DNA of 60,833 nt from contig JAFRIE010000013.1 of assembly GCA_017432885.1 (NCBI GenBank), positions 81,956 to 142,788 of the forward strand, given 5' to 3'. Positions 1-7,724 of the stretch are shown here, in pieces. A program made the position numbers and the translations under genes. The notes under the pieces are model-generated. The model worked only from the letters and a program-made list of their open reading frames with translations, did not search any database and was not told where the DNA came from. The number at the start of each line of letters is the position of its first letter. The stretch's first letter is position 1. Origin of the DNA: Erysipelotrichaceae bacterium (lineage in GTDB: Bacteria > Bacillota_I > Bacilli_A > Erysipelotrichales > Erysipelotrichaceae).

Positions 1-771
1 AACCAGACGGATCTGCGGAGCCATCTGAATGGAAACCATTCTTGTCAGTTCCAGGTCATGGAGTTTCTTTTCGAAACGGTTGATCGCTTCTGACAGGTCG
101 TTGGCAGCCTGCGCATCTTCCGGCAGACCGGTTTCTTCCGCCTTCTTTAAGGCAGCCTGCAGGTCGTTTGCCTTGATGTCTTCCAGACGCTTGTATCCGG
201 CCAGGATGTACATTGTCAGTTCCTTGAAGTTGACCAGGTTCTTTTCATAAAGCTGATCCAGCAGGGAGATATCCTTCATCAGGGTGATCTGATGATTTTC
301 CAGGATCTTCACGATCTTGTCGACATTCGCATTGGCGCTGTCGTATTTCGACTTGACGTTGGAAATGTTATTTGCGCCTTTCTTGAACAGTTTCGCAAAG
401 AAACCGTCGTTCTTCTCGTCGATCTCGAAGTTCTTCAGTTCCGCTACCAGATCGATCAGCGTATCGCCGATCGTATCGATATCCTTGGTCCTGACATTCT
501 TTAAGGCAGTCTCGGAGAAGTCGGCAACTTTCGTCTGTGCCGTGGCACCGTACTGCAGGATCGAGTTGGTCTCGGTAATATCGATCTTCTTGGAGAATTC
601 ATCGACCATCTGCTTTTCTTCTTCCGAAAGACCGGAATCATCCAGCTTGGAGTGACCTACCACATCCGATACCGGCAATGTAGCCAGATCCTTCTCTTCA
701 TTCTCCTGAACTTCTTCCTTGACTTCTTCTTCCCCCAGTGTTAATACGATTTTTTCTTCATTTTCAGCCAT
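1..771 (-). CDS. TelA-family protein (toxic anion resistance), C-terminal part missing
   Basis: The 257 visible codons start at an ATG (769-771) with AAGGAAGG just upstream, and the frame is still open at base 1, so the C-terminal part lies outside the window. The N-terminal 50 residues are acidic and low complexity. A long helical region follows, ending in FEKKLHDLELTRMVSIQMAP, which is the signature segment of the TelA/KlaA family named for tellurite resistance. The cellular role of chromosomal homologues is poorly defined; they are cytosolic helical proteins. It is the last visible gene of the rsmG-noc-parA-parB block, 16 bases after parB, so it is probably co-transcribed. Family assignment is firm; a role in anion resistance here is not shown. 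Confidence 0.85.
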   Translation of the reverse strand, partial: MAENEEKIVLTLGEEEVKEEVQENEEKDLATLPVSDVVGHSKLDDSGLSEEEKQMVDEFSKKIDITETNSILQYGATAQTKVADFSETALKNVRTKDIDTIGDTLIDLVAELKNFEIDEKNDGFFAKLFKKGANNISNVKSKYDSANANVDKIVKILENHQITLMKDISLLDQLYEKNLVNFKELTMYILAGYKRLEDIKANDLQAALKKAEETGLPEDAQAANDLSEAINRFEKKLHDLELTRMVSIQMAPQIRLV

Positions 772-787
772 ATCTGTATTTCCTTCC

Positions 788-1657
788 TTAGTCTTCAATG
801 ACATTCATTATTTCCAGTATCCGATTCAGATCATCAACATCATTATATCTTATCATGATACATTTGTTTTTGATTTCAACCTTTGTCCCGTACTTCCTTT
901 GCAGACGGTTTCTGACGTCCTCCATGAATGGGTCCGGATCTTCCTGTGTGACAGGCTTCTTCGTATCTTTCTTCTTACACAGGTCTTCCAGCTGCCTGAC
1001 GCTCAAACCTTCCTTGATCGTCTTCTCGGCCAGAGCGATCATCTTTTCTTCGTTCTCGAGAGACAGCAACGTCCTGGCGTGGCCGTAAGAGAGTTTTCCT
1101 TCATTGACCATCTTCTTGATCTCATCCGGAAGATTCAGCAGCCGCAGCATATTTGTGACATTTGTCCTGGACTTACCGATCCTTTTCGAAAGTTCGTCCT
1201 GTGTATAGTTCAGTTTCCGGATCAGCTGATCATAGGCGCTTGCCTCTTCGATTGGCGTCAGATCCTTTCTCTGAATGTTTTCCAGCAGAGAGATCTCCAT
1301 CATCTGCTGATCATTAAAATCGACAATGATCGCCGGTATGGTCTTCTTGCCCGCAAGCTTGGAAGCCCGCAGTCTTCTTTCACCCGCTACCAGTTCGTAG
1401 CCGCTCAAAGACTGTCTGACCAGGATCGGCTGGAATACACCGTTGACTTTGATCGATTCCGACAGTTCTTTCAGTCCTGCCTCATCAAACTCTTTTCTTG
1501 GCTGATAAGGGTTTGGCCGGATCTCCGCTATTTTCAGTTCCGACTTACTGGTTCCTTTGTATTCCGAACTGTTGTTGGAAATGTCGTCCAGAAAAGAATC
1601 GATATCCTGACCGAAAATCTCATCCAGACCCTTTCCCAGCTTTCTCTGCTTAGCCAT
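788..1657 (-). CDS. parB: ParB/Spo0J chromosome partitioning protein
   Basis: 289-aa ParB. In the family it binds parS near the origin, clamps and slides on DNA using CTP, and stimulates ParA and loading of SMC. Visible parts: a short N-terminal KGLDEIFG segment, the ParB/Srx CTPase fold with the AGERRLRA motif (GERR box), then the helix-turn-helix region around TPIEEASAYDQL and GKSRTNVTNMLRLL, and a C-terminal dimerisation domain. The start overlaps the end of parA by 8 bases and GGAGGAAG lies just before the ATG. It is the second ParB-type protein of this locus. By gene order it matches Spo0J and the gene at 2445-3194 matches Noc. I see no clear parS consensus inside the gene. Confidence 0.95.
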   Translation of the reverse strand: MAKQRKLGKGLDEIFGQDIDSFLDDISNNSSEYKGTSKSELKIAEIRPNPYQPRKEFDEAGLKELSESIKVNGVFQPILVRQSLSGYELVAGERRLRASKLAGKKTIPAIIVDFNDQQMMEISLLENIQRKDLTPIEEASAYDQLIRKLNYTQDELSKRIGKSRTNVTNMLRLLNLPDEIKKMVNEGKLSYGHARTLLSLENEEKMIALAEKTIKEGLSVRQLEDLCKKKDTKKPVTQEDPDPFMEDVRNRLQRKYGTKVEIKNKCIMIRYNDVDDLNRILEIMNVIED

Positions 1658-2435
1658 TGTCTTCCTCCGCCTTGTTGTTTGCGATCAGCTCCCTGGTCAA
1701 AGCGACATAAGCTTTGGCTCCATCCGAATTCAAAGCATAGTCATAAATCGACAGACCGGAGCTAGGCGCTTCGGAAAGCTTGATATTTCTAGGAATATAA
1801 ATCTTATAGGCCTTCTCTTTGAAGTGCTTCCGGATCTCCTGACCGACTTCTGCCGAAAGATTCGTTCTGGCATCGTACATCGTCAGAAGCACGCCTTCAA
1901 TCTTCAGATTTGGATTAAAGAGCTTCTGTACCAGACGGATAGTCTGTAACAGCTGGGTAATTCCTTCCAGAGCATAGTATTCGCTCTGTACCGGAATCAG
2001 CACGGAATCCGCAGCCGTCAGGGCATTCGTATTCAACAGTCCCAAAGAAGGCGGACAGTCGATAATGATATAGTCGTATTTTTCGTCTACTTCACTCAAC
2101 ACCCGTTTCAGCAGTTCTTCCCGGTGTTCCTCGATCTTGGCCAGTTCCAGATCGGCTCCGGCCAGATTGATGTTGGCAGGAAGAATATCCAGAGGAGGCT
2201 TGCTTAAGGAACGGATGCAGTCCCTGACATTCGTATCGTTCAGGATGGCATCGTAGACCGTCAGATCTCTTAATCCGACTCTGTGCCCCACACCCTGCGT
2301 CGCATTGCCCTGGGGATCAAAGTCCACCAGCAGGACTCTTTTTCTCGAGTAAGCCAGACCGGCCGCCAGATTGATACTGGTTGTAGTTTTACCAACACCG
2401 CCCTTCTGATTGGCGATAGCGATTTTCTTTGCCAT
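1650..2435 (-). CDS. parA: ParA/Soj partitioning ATPase
   Basis: 261-aa Walker-type ATPase of the ParA/Soj/MinD family, which binds DNA non-specifically as an ATP dimer and works with ParB in origin segregation. The deviant Walker A motif KGGVGKTTT starts near residue 11. DFDPQGNAT (Walker A') and YIIIDCPPSLG (Walker B) follow in the expected order. Length fits chromosomal Soj. AGGAGGAG lies before the ATG. It sits between the two ParB-type genes, as in Bacillus (noc-soj-spo0J). Confidence 0.96.
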   Translation of the reverse strand: MAKKIAIANQKGGVGKTTTSINLAAGLAYSRKRVLLVDFDPQGNATQGVGHRVGLRDLTVYDAILNDTNVRDCIRSLSKPPLDILPANINLAGADLELAKIEEHREELLKRVLSEVDEKYDYIIIDCPPSLGLLNTNALTAADSVLIPVQSEYYALEGITQLLQTIRLVQKLFNPNLKIEGVLLTMYDARTNLSAEVGQEIRKHFKEKAYKIYIPRNIKLSEAPSSGLSIYDYALNSDGAKAYVALTRELIANNKAEEDNG

Positions 2436-2444
2436 AATCTCCTC

Positions 2445-3194
2445 CTACTTCTTCATCCTGATAACGATCTTTACATTATCTTCATATTCCGTGACCTGCA
2501 TATCAGAATCAATGCCGGATCTCTTGCATAACTCATAAGCTTCCCGGATCGTATTTACACCGATCTTCAGATTGCTGGAAACGCCTTTCCGCTTGTGTGC
2601 TTCACTCAGTTCTCTGATATATTCCTCCGTCTTGGAGACATTATACTTCCGGTTGACGATCGTCAGATAGACCTCTTCCAGTTTCTCTTCCGGAACATTC
2701 AACAGCGCTCTGGCGTGTCTCTCGGTGATCGTTCCCGTAGAGATCGCCTTCTTGATGTATTCCGGAAGTTTCAGAAGACGCAGCTTGTTGGCGACGGTCG
2801 ACTGTTTGTACCCCAGTCTCTCCGCCAGCTCGTTCTGGGTCAGATCCTCCGACTCCATGATCCGCTTCATCGCCATAGCCTGTTCGATCGCATTCAGATC
2901 CTCTCTCTGCAGGTTCTCGATCAGCGCCAGCTTGGCAGACTGTTCATCACTGCTTTCCATGATGATGGCTTCAATATCCTTCGCTCCATTCAACTTGGAA
3001 GCACGGTATCTTCTCTCTCCGGCAATCAGCTCATACTTGTCTCCATTCTTGCGGACAGTTACAGGCTGCAGCAGGCCGTTTCTTTTGATCGATTCAGCCA
3101 GGCCTTTAATGGACTCGTCATAAAAATCCAGACGCGGCTGGTTCTTGTTCGGAATGATCTTATCTAACTTGATTCTAACGATTTCTTTTTTCAT
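2445..3194 (-). CDS. noc: Noc-like ParB paralogue (nucleoid occlusion)
   Basis: 249-aa ParB-family protein with the same domain order as the downstream ParB: N-terminal PNKNQPR segment, CTPase fold with AGERRYRAS, and a helix-turn-helix region (LTQNELAERLGYKQSTVANKLRLL). In Bacillus, Noc directly follows rsmG and precedes soj, exactly the position here; Noc binds its own sites and blocks FtsZ assembly over the nucleoid. The call rests on family plus synteny. It could be a second partition ParB instead, which only the DNA-contact residues or binding data would settle. The start overlaps the end of rsmG by 4 bases, suggesting translational coupling. Confidence 0.8.
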   Translation of the reverse strand: MKKEIVRIKLDKIIPNKNQPRLDFYDESIKGLAESIKRNGLLQPVTVRKNGDKYELIAGERRYRASKLNGAKDIEAIIMESSDEQSAKLALIENLQREDLNAIEQAMAMKRIMESEDLTQNELAERLGYKQSTVANKLRLLKLPEYIKKAISTGTITERHARALLNVPEEKLEEVYLTIVNRKYNVSKTEEYIRELSEAHKRKGVSSNLKIGVNTIREAYELCKRSGIDSDMQVTEYEDNVKIVIRMKK

Positions 3195-3886
3195 AATGGA
3201 CTCTTCTTAATTATATTATATTTCCTAGGATATTTTAATGGGGTTTCTTTGACTTTTTTCAGATAGGCGATCATCCGGGAATCCCCATTGATCAGCTTTT
3301 CGTCTTTTACGCTCTCTACGCGGAATCCTATCTTCTCAATAGCCTTAGAAGCCGTTTTCAGCTCCTCTCTGCCGTCTTTCCCCCGCAGACAGATAAAATA
3401 TCCTTCCTTCTTCACCATGGCCCCACAGACCTCTATCAGGCTGTTAAGATTACTTACAGCCCTGGCCGTGACATAGTCATATGCTTCCCGATGCTTCAGG
3501 GAATGATCTTCTCCCCGTTCCTGCAGAACTTCAATATCCTTCAGACCCAGCTGTTCGATCAGGGAATTCAGGAAGACACAACGTTTCCCGATCGGCTCCA
3601 ACAGGACCACCTTCAGCTCCGGAATGACGATCTTCAGCACCACGCCCGGAAAACCGGCCCCCGTTCCGACATCGGCAAGTGTTCCTTCCAGTTTTCTGTC
3701 ATACAGCAGCAGGGAGTCGTAGAAGTGCTTGTCCAGGACCTCTTCAAAGTCGGTAATGGCCGTCAGGTTCACTTTCTCATTGTATTCTTTCAGATAGCGG
3801 GCATAGAAATCCAGCTGTTCACACATCTTCTCGTTCAGCCCGATGTTTCGATCCGATAACGCTTTTTGAAACTGTAAAAAAGTCAT
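3191..3886 (-). CDS. rsmG: 16S rRNA (guanine-527-N7) methyltransferase RsmG
   Basis: 231-aa RsmG (GidB), which methylates G527 of 16S rRNA. The SAM-binding loop LADVGTGAGFPGVVL and the downstream VTARAVSNL segment are characteristic of the family. It is the first gene of the partition operon. mnmG, the usual upstream neighbour in Firmicutes, is absent: a terminator and an unrelated sugar operon lie there, so local synteny is broken. The ATG is only 6 bases from a TATAAT box, so the transcript may be leaderless. Confidence 0.95.
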   Translation of the reverse strand: MTFLQFQKALSDRNIGLNEKMCEQLDFYARYLKEYNEKVNLTAITDFEEVLDKHFYDSLLLYDRKLEGTLADVGTGAGFPGVVLKIVIPELKVVLLEPIGKRCVFLNSLIEQLGLKDIEVLQERGEDHSLKHREAYDYVTARAVSNLNSLIEVCGAMVKKEGYFICLRGKDGREELKTASKAIEKIGFRVESVKDEKLINGDSRMIAYLKKVKETPLKYPRKYNIIKKSPL

Positions 3887-3892
3887 AACCCT

Positions 3893-3898
3893 ATTATA
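3893..3898 (-). promoter_or_regulatory. -10 box of the rsmG-noc-parA-parB operon
   Basis: On the minus strand a perfect TATAAT is followed by AGGGTT and then the rsmG ATG. Transcription would be expected to start at or within a base or two of the ATG, leaving no room for a conventional ribosome site. No convincing -35 box is visible at 16-18 bases. Confidence 0.6.
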
Positions 3899-3931
3899 TC
3901 TTAATTCGGCACAGGGAAGCCTTTAATTCAT

Positions 3932-3957
3932 AGAAAACCCGATCTTTCCGATCGGGT
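3932..3957 (-). terminator. Intrinsic terminator after the transaldolase operon
   Basis: Perfect 8-bp stem ACCCGATC/GATCGGGT with a 5-base loop, followed on the minus strand by a short T-run (TTTTCT). It separates the sugar-phosphate operon (3965-8657) from rsmG. Confidence 0.85.
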
Positions 3958-3964
3958 CTTGTTT

Positions 3965-5032
3965 CTATTTGAATTCCGGAAGTGCGATGTCCCGGATCAT
4001 GTTGACGGCTTTCTGATATTCCGCAGTGAAGTAACGGAAGGTATTCACGACCGGTTCCAGTTTAACGAAATCCTCCGGCTTCAGTGATCCCTCCTCGTAG
4101 ACCTGATGGAACAGAGGCAGTTTCTTCAGTTCCTCGATTTTCCATTCCTCCACCGGCTCCGCGAAATAATCCCGGATCTCGATAGCGCAGTTTTCGATCC
4201 TCTTCTGCCATTTGACCGGAATCGTCTGTGCGCAGTCCGCTCCGATGAACTGCGACCAGTGCAGATAAGAACGGTAATAGGCGATCAGCGGACGGATACG
4301 GTAGTTTCTTTCCTTCAGGACACGTATCGTCTTCTTGGCCACGGCGATCCCTCCCCAGTTCAAGGCATCGGGATGGACGATCAGTTTCAGCCTGTCGCAA
4401 TGTGACTTCAGCGTTTCATCCTGCATGCCCGGCAAAAGCGCGATCATCGGATTGATGAATTCGTTGGAAAGGCCTTCCTGTTCTCTTCGGGCAAAAGCTC
4501 TTTCGACGGCTTCCGCGGCGGCAAGCGCCTGATCAAGCGAGAAGCACTGCGTTCCCATGCAGCTGATGCCTTCATAGGTCGCTGCTTCGATCGCCCTGAC
4601 TCCGGCTTCCGTACACGGGATCTTCACCTGCATGTTGCTTCCGCAGGCATCAACATCCCTGGCCATCTGCAGCATCCGTTCAAAGTTATTGTATTCGTAG
4701 ATCGAGGTCTGAATAGAGAATCTTCCCTGTTTCGGGTTTCCTTTTTCAAACAGCGGAAGCATGATCCCGGATCTCTCTTTTCCTCTTTCCAGAGTCCACT
4801 TCCAGGCCAGTTCGATCTCGTTCAGGTTCGGATCTTCTTCGTGCAGACGGCGGATGATCGCCGCATTGCCTTCCAGCGGTTCATTGGTCATCATCTTGGA
4901 GACCCAGGTCGGAGAGGTGGTGATACCTTTCGATCCCTGAGACAGACCGTACTCGTGGTCCTCGACATGGAAAGAATCGGTCCACAGCTCACTCTGCGGA
5001 AACTTCTCGGTCATTTCTATCAGCTTACTCAT
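3965..5032 (-). CDS. Transaldolase-family protein
   Basis: 355-aa TIM-barrel protein of the transaldolase family. It has an N-terminal extension (residues 1-45) unlike short MipB-type transaldolases. MQVKIPCTEAGVRAIEAATY carries the Schiff-base lysine (VKIP) and the following T/EG pattern, and the barrel continues to ALNWGGIAVAKKT. It is the last gene of an operon with class II aldolase, deoC and isomerases. The start overlaps the kinase gene by 8 bases. Exact substrate is uncertain: classical transaldolase moves dihydroxyacetone between sedoheptulose-7-P and glyceraldehyde-3-P, but this long subfamily is often annotated only as transaldolase-like. Confidence 0.8.
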   Translation of the reverse strand: MSKLIEMTEKFPQSELWTDSFHVEDHEYGLSQGSKGITTSPTWVSKMMTNEPLEGNAAIIRRLHEEDPNLNEIELAWKWTLERGKERSGIMLPLFEKGNPKQGRFSIQTSIYEYNNFERMLQMARDVDACGSNMQVKIPCTEAGVRAIEAATYEGISCMGTQCFSLDQALAAAEAVERAFARREQEGLSNEFINPMIALLPGMQDETLKSHCDRLKLIVHPDALNWGGIAVAKKTIRVLKERNYRIRPLIAYYRSYLHWSQFIGADCAQTIPVKWQKRIENCAIEIRDYFAEPVEEWKIEELKKLPLFHQVYEEGSLKPEDFVKLEPVVNTFRYFTAEYQKAVNMIRDIALPEFK

Positions 5033-5639
5033 CTGTTGTCTCCTTTGTTTTTCGGATTTCTGTAAACAAAACGTTTAAATCGATCTTATCGTAGTCTGTT
5101 ACATCGATATCGATCTGTTCTCCCAGATTCAGGGAGTAGTCCTTGTGCTCGATCATCCTCCAGAATTCCTCTTCGGAATAGACGATCGGTTTCACTGCCG
5201 TATCCTCGTTGAAATCCTCTTTGTGATAGCGGTTCAGGACATGGGCCGGATGCCGGTCGTATCTCTGATTGCGTTTCTTTTCTCTTTCATAGATAACATG
5301 TCTATCCCCGTACAGCAGGACGGAAATGCAGCGGTAACCGTAACGTTCAATCAGTTCTTTCAGTTTCTCTCTGTGCCGCTGATAGAAAGGATATTCACTG
5401 ATGATATTCCTTCCTTCTTTCATCATCCTGTCCAGCTCCTCATAGAAAAAAGCCAGAGACTTCTTGTCGATCTCTTCTTTCTCTTTCCTGTTGTCGAAGC
5501 CGTAGCGTTCCCAGAACACTTCTTTCAGGGCATCGTAGGAAAGCAGATCCAGATCCGGAAAACGTTCCATCACCTTTCCTGCAATCGTGCTCTTCCCGGT
5601 TCCCGGTGCTCCGCTGATCAGGACGATCAAGGGTTTCAT
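5025..5639 (-). CDS. P-loop kinase (AAA_33 type), substrate unknown
   Basis: 204-aa small P-loop protein. The Walker A motif GAPGTGKST is at residues 10-18, followed by a polar region LLSYDALKEVFWERYGFDN and an Arg-rich lid (YEREKKRNQRYDRHPAH) near residue 125-145. Such proteins include gluconate/shikimate-like small-molecule kinases and zeta-type kinases. No antitoxin-like partner is present, and the gene sits between an aldolase and a transaldolase, so a sugar or sugar-acid kinase is the likelier reading. The substrate cannot be told from sequence. Confidence 0.7.
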   Translation of the reverse strand: MKPLIVLISGAPGTGKSTIAGKVMERFPDLDLLSYDALKEVFWERYGFDNRKEKEEIDKKSLAFFYEELDRMMKEGRNIISEYPFYQRHREKLKELIERYGYRCISVLLYGDRHVIYEREKKRNQRYDRHPAHVLNRYHKEDFNEDTAVKPIVYSEEEFWRMIEHKDYSLNLGEQIDIDVTDYDKIDLNVLFTEIRKTKETTDE

Positions 5640-5640
5640 T

Positions 5641-6465
5641 CTAGGAATAAGAGACCATGTAGTATTTCGCTACCTTCTTGATCTCGTCTCTTAAGCAGGT
5701 AATATAGCCACGGATGTCGTTCTTGCCGTCCCAGTTCTTTCCGTATTCGGAAACGGTACGCAGATAGGTTGCCCGGATATCCGTGCCGACATTGACCTTG
5801 CAGATGCCCATGGAAACGGCTCTGGCAATATCCTCTACCGGGATGCCTGTACCGCCATGCAGCACCAGAGGAATGGAACTCTCTTTTGCCAGGACTTCCA
5901 GCAGTTCGAAATTCAGTTTCGGTTCTCCCTTGTAGAAACCGTGCTGATTGCCGATGGAAACGGCCAAAGTATCCAGATCGGTTCTGGCGATGAACTCTTT
6001 CATCTGTTGAGGATCGGTAAAGACGCCCGTATCGGATTTTAAAGGGCCTTCCGTTCCGGAAATGACACCCAGTTCGCCTTCTACGAACACGCCCTTCTCA
6101 TGGCAGTCTCTGACGATCTGTGCCGTCATCTGACAGTTTTCTTCAAACGACCGGTTCGATCCGTCGAACATGACGTAGTCAAAACCGGCATCCACGCATT
6201 TGTATAGAAGTTCCGGATCGATGCAGTGATCCAGGTGGGTAATGACCGGGGTACCGTATTTCTTTTCCAGATGTTTGGCAAACATCACGAAGGTATCGAT
6301 CCCCATGAACTTGCAGCAGCTCATGGAAGCCATTAGAATGACCGGCCTGCCCAGTTCAGCGGCAGCCTGTACGATCGCTTCCATGTCGTCGTAGGTATTG
6401 GCGTTGAATGCACCGATGGCCTTGCCTTCCTTCCAGGCATCCAGCAACAGATTATGTTCCATCAT
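5641..6465 (-). CDS. Class II ketose-bisphosphate aldolase (FbaA/GatY/KbaY family)
   Basis: 274-aa zinc-dependent aldolase cleaving a ketose-1,6-bisphosphate into dihydroxyacetone phosphate and an aldehyde phosphate. Metal and catalytic residues are all visible: HLDHCID (catalytic Asp and Zn His), EGELGVISG (Glu), NQHGFYKG (His) and LHGGTGI (His), then VNVGTDI for phosphate binding. Length fits the short GatY/KbaY-like class. Two ATGs occur in tandem; the first overlaps the SIS gene and follows GGAGGCGG. Fructose-1,6-bisphosphate and tagatose-1,6-bisphosphate cannot be distinguished by eye. Confidence 0.9.
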   Translation of the reverse strand: MMEHNLLLDAWKEGKAIGAFNANTYDDMEAIVQAAAELGRPVILMASMSCCKFMGIDTFVMFAKHLEKKYGTPVITHLDHCIDPELLYKCVDAGFDYVMFDGSNRSFEENCQMTAQIVRDCHEKGVFVEGELGVISGTEGPLKSDTGVFTDPQQMKEFIARTDLDTLAVSIGNQHGFYKGEPKLNFELLEVLAKESSIPLVLHGGTGIPVEDIARAVSMGICKVNVGTDIRATYLRTVSEYGKNWDGKNDIRGYITCLRDEIKKVAKYYMVSYS

Positions 6466-7031
6466 GCCAGATCCGCCTCCACGACTTTAGCGATCGAATG
6501 AATGATATAAAGATGCATCGCCTCGGCAGCGATCAGATCTTCAGTATTGACCGGACACCAGACGTCGCACATGTCTTTCAGCTTGCCTCCGCCTTTTCCG
6601 GTAAAGATCACGGTCTTCAGACCTTTTCGCTTGGCCTCTTCCACGGCCAAAATGATGTTTTTGGAATTGCCGCTGGTCGAGAAAGCCCAAAGGACATCCC
6701 CTTGCTTGCCCAAAGCATTGACCTGTCTTTCAAAAACCTTCTCATAGCCATAGTCGTTGGAAATGGCCGTCAGTACGGAAGGATCCGTCAAAGCCACTGC
6801 CGGATAACCCTCTCTTTCCCAGTTGATCATGTGTGAGATAAAGTCGTTGGTGATATGAGAAGCTGTCGAAGCGCTTCCTCCGTTACCGCAGAGCAGGACC
6901 TTCTTTCCTGCCACAATCGCCTCTTCCGTGATCCTTGCGGCTTCCTGATAGGATTCCAGCATCTTTGGATCCGTCGATGCATAGGCATCCGTCAGCAGTT
7001 GATAATCTTTCTTGATGATTTCCGTGTTCAT
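6462..7031 (-). CDS. SIS-domain sugar-phosphate isomerase, GmhA-like
   Basis: 189-aa single SIS domain. LLCGNGGSASTASHITNDF is the phosphate-binding loop of GmhA-type isomerases, followed by AFSTSGNSKNIILAVEEAK and FTGKGGGKLKDMCD. The C-terminal AAEAMHLYIIHSIAKVVE resembles the metal-ligand helix of phosphoheptose isomerase. GmhA converts sedoheptulose-7-P to mannoheptose-7-P for LPS or S-layer heptose. No heptose kinase or nucleotidyltransferase is nearby and the cell appears Gram-positive, so a catabolic ketose/aldose-phosphate isomerase is an equally good reading. It overlaps the aldolase gene by 4 bases. Confidence 0.8.
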   Translation of the reverse strand: MNTEIIKKDYQLLTDAYASTDPKMLESYQEAARITEEAIVAGKKVLLCGNGGSASTASHITNDFISHMINWEREGYPAVALTDPSVLTAISNDYGYEKVFERQVNALGKQGDVLWAFSTSGNSKNIILAVEEAKRKGLKTVIFTGKGGGKLKDMCDVWCPVNTEDLIAAEAMHLYIIHSIAKVVEADLA

Positions 7032-7033
7032 TC

Positions 7034-7714
7034 TTATATTCCTTCTTCCTTTCTGAATTCTTCCAGTATCTGTAATGATGCGGAACAGCCGATCCTTGTG
7101 GCTCCCGCTTTCAGCATCGCCTTGCAGTCTTTCCAGGTACGGATGCCGCCGGCTGCCTTGACGCCTACGACATCGCCTACCGTCTTTTTCATAAGCTCTA
7201 CCGCATGTACCGTAGCACCGCCGCCCTTCACCATACCGGTCGACGTTTTGACAAATTCAACTCTATGTTTTACTGCCAGTTCACACATCCTGACGATCTC
7301 TTCATCACTCAGGTAACAGGTCTCCAGGATGACTTTACATAGACGCTTATTCCCGTGGATGGCTTCCACCATCCTGCGCATCTCTTCATCCAGATACTCC
7401 CATTCATGGTCCTTGACCTTAGAAATATTGCATACATAGTCGATCTCGTCTACGCCGTTTTTAATATCATCTAAAGCCTCGTAGACCTTAACGTCGATGC
7501 TGTTGCATCCCAAAGGAAAACCCGATCCGGCACACACTTTAATGCCGTAGGCCTTCAGTTTTTCCTTGAAATAGATCGCCGGAACCTGATTGACTGCGAC
7601 AGTCGCCGGTCTGATCAGGATCGCCTCTTCAATGATCCGGTCAAAATCAGCCTTTGTACCATCTGCATTCAGATAGGTATGATCAAATAACGCCGCCAGT
7701 TCTCTTTCTGTCAT
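7034..7714 (-). CDS. deoC: Deoxyribose-phosphate aldolase (copy 1 of 3)
   Basis: 226-aa DeoC/LacD-fold class I aldolase that cleaves 2-deoxyribose-5-P to acetaldehyde and glyceraldehyde-3-P. The Schiff-base lysine is in FVKTSTGM and the second active-site lysine in [23 protein letters not shown] is the usual barrel strand. It differs clearly from the copies at 25279 and 35877 (for example STGMVKGGGAT here, STGMCEGGAT and [10 protein letters not shown] there). It lies in the manA operon, so its true substrate may not be deoxyribose-5-P. Confidence 0.9.
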   Translation of the reverse strand: MTERELAALFDHTYLNADGTKADFDRIIEEAILIRPATVAVNQVPAIYFKEKLKAYGIKVCAGSGFPLGCNSIDVKVYEALDDIKNGVDEIDYVCNISKVKDHEWEYLDEEMRRMVEAIHGNKRLCKVILETCYLSDEEIVRMCELAVKHRVEFVKTSTGMVKGGGATVHAVELMKKTVGDVVGVKAAGGIRTWKDCKAMLKAGATRIGCSASLQILEEFRKEEGI

Positions 7715-7724
7715 ATTGTTCTCC

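Noticed and set aside
719..1765. Long plus-strand open frame opposite parB and parA
   Set aside because: It mirrors the codon pattern of two certain minus-strand genes and has no ribosome site or family motif.
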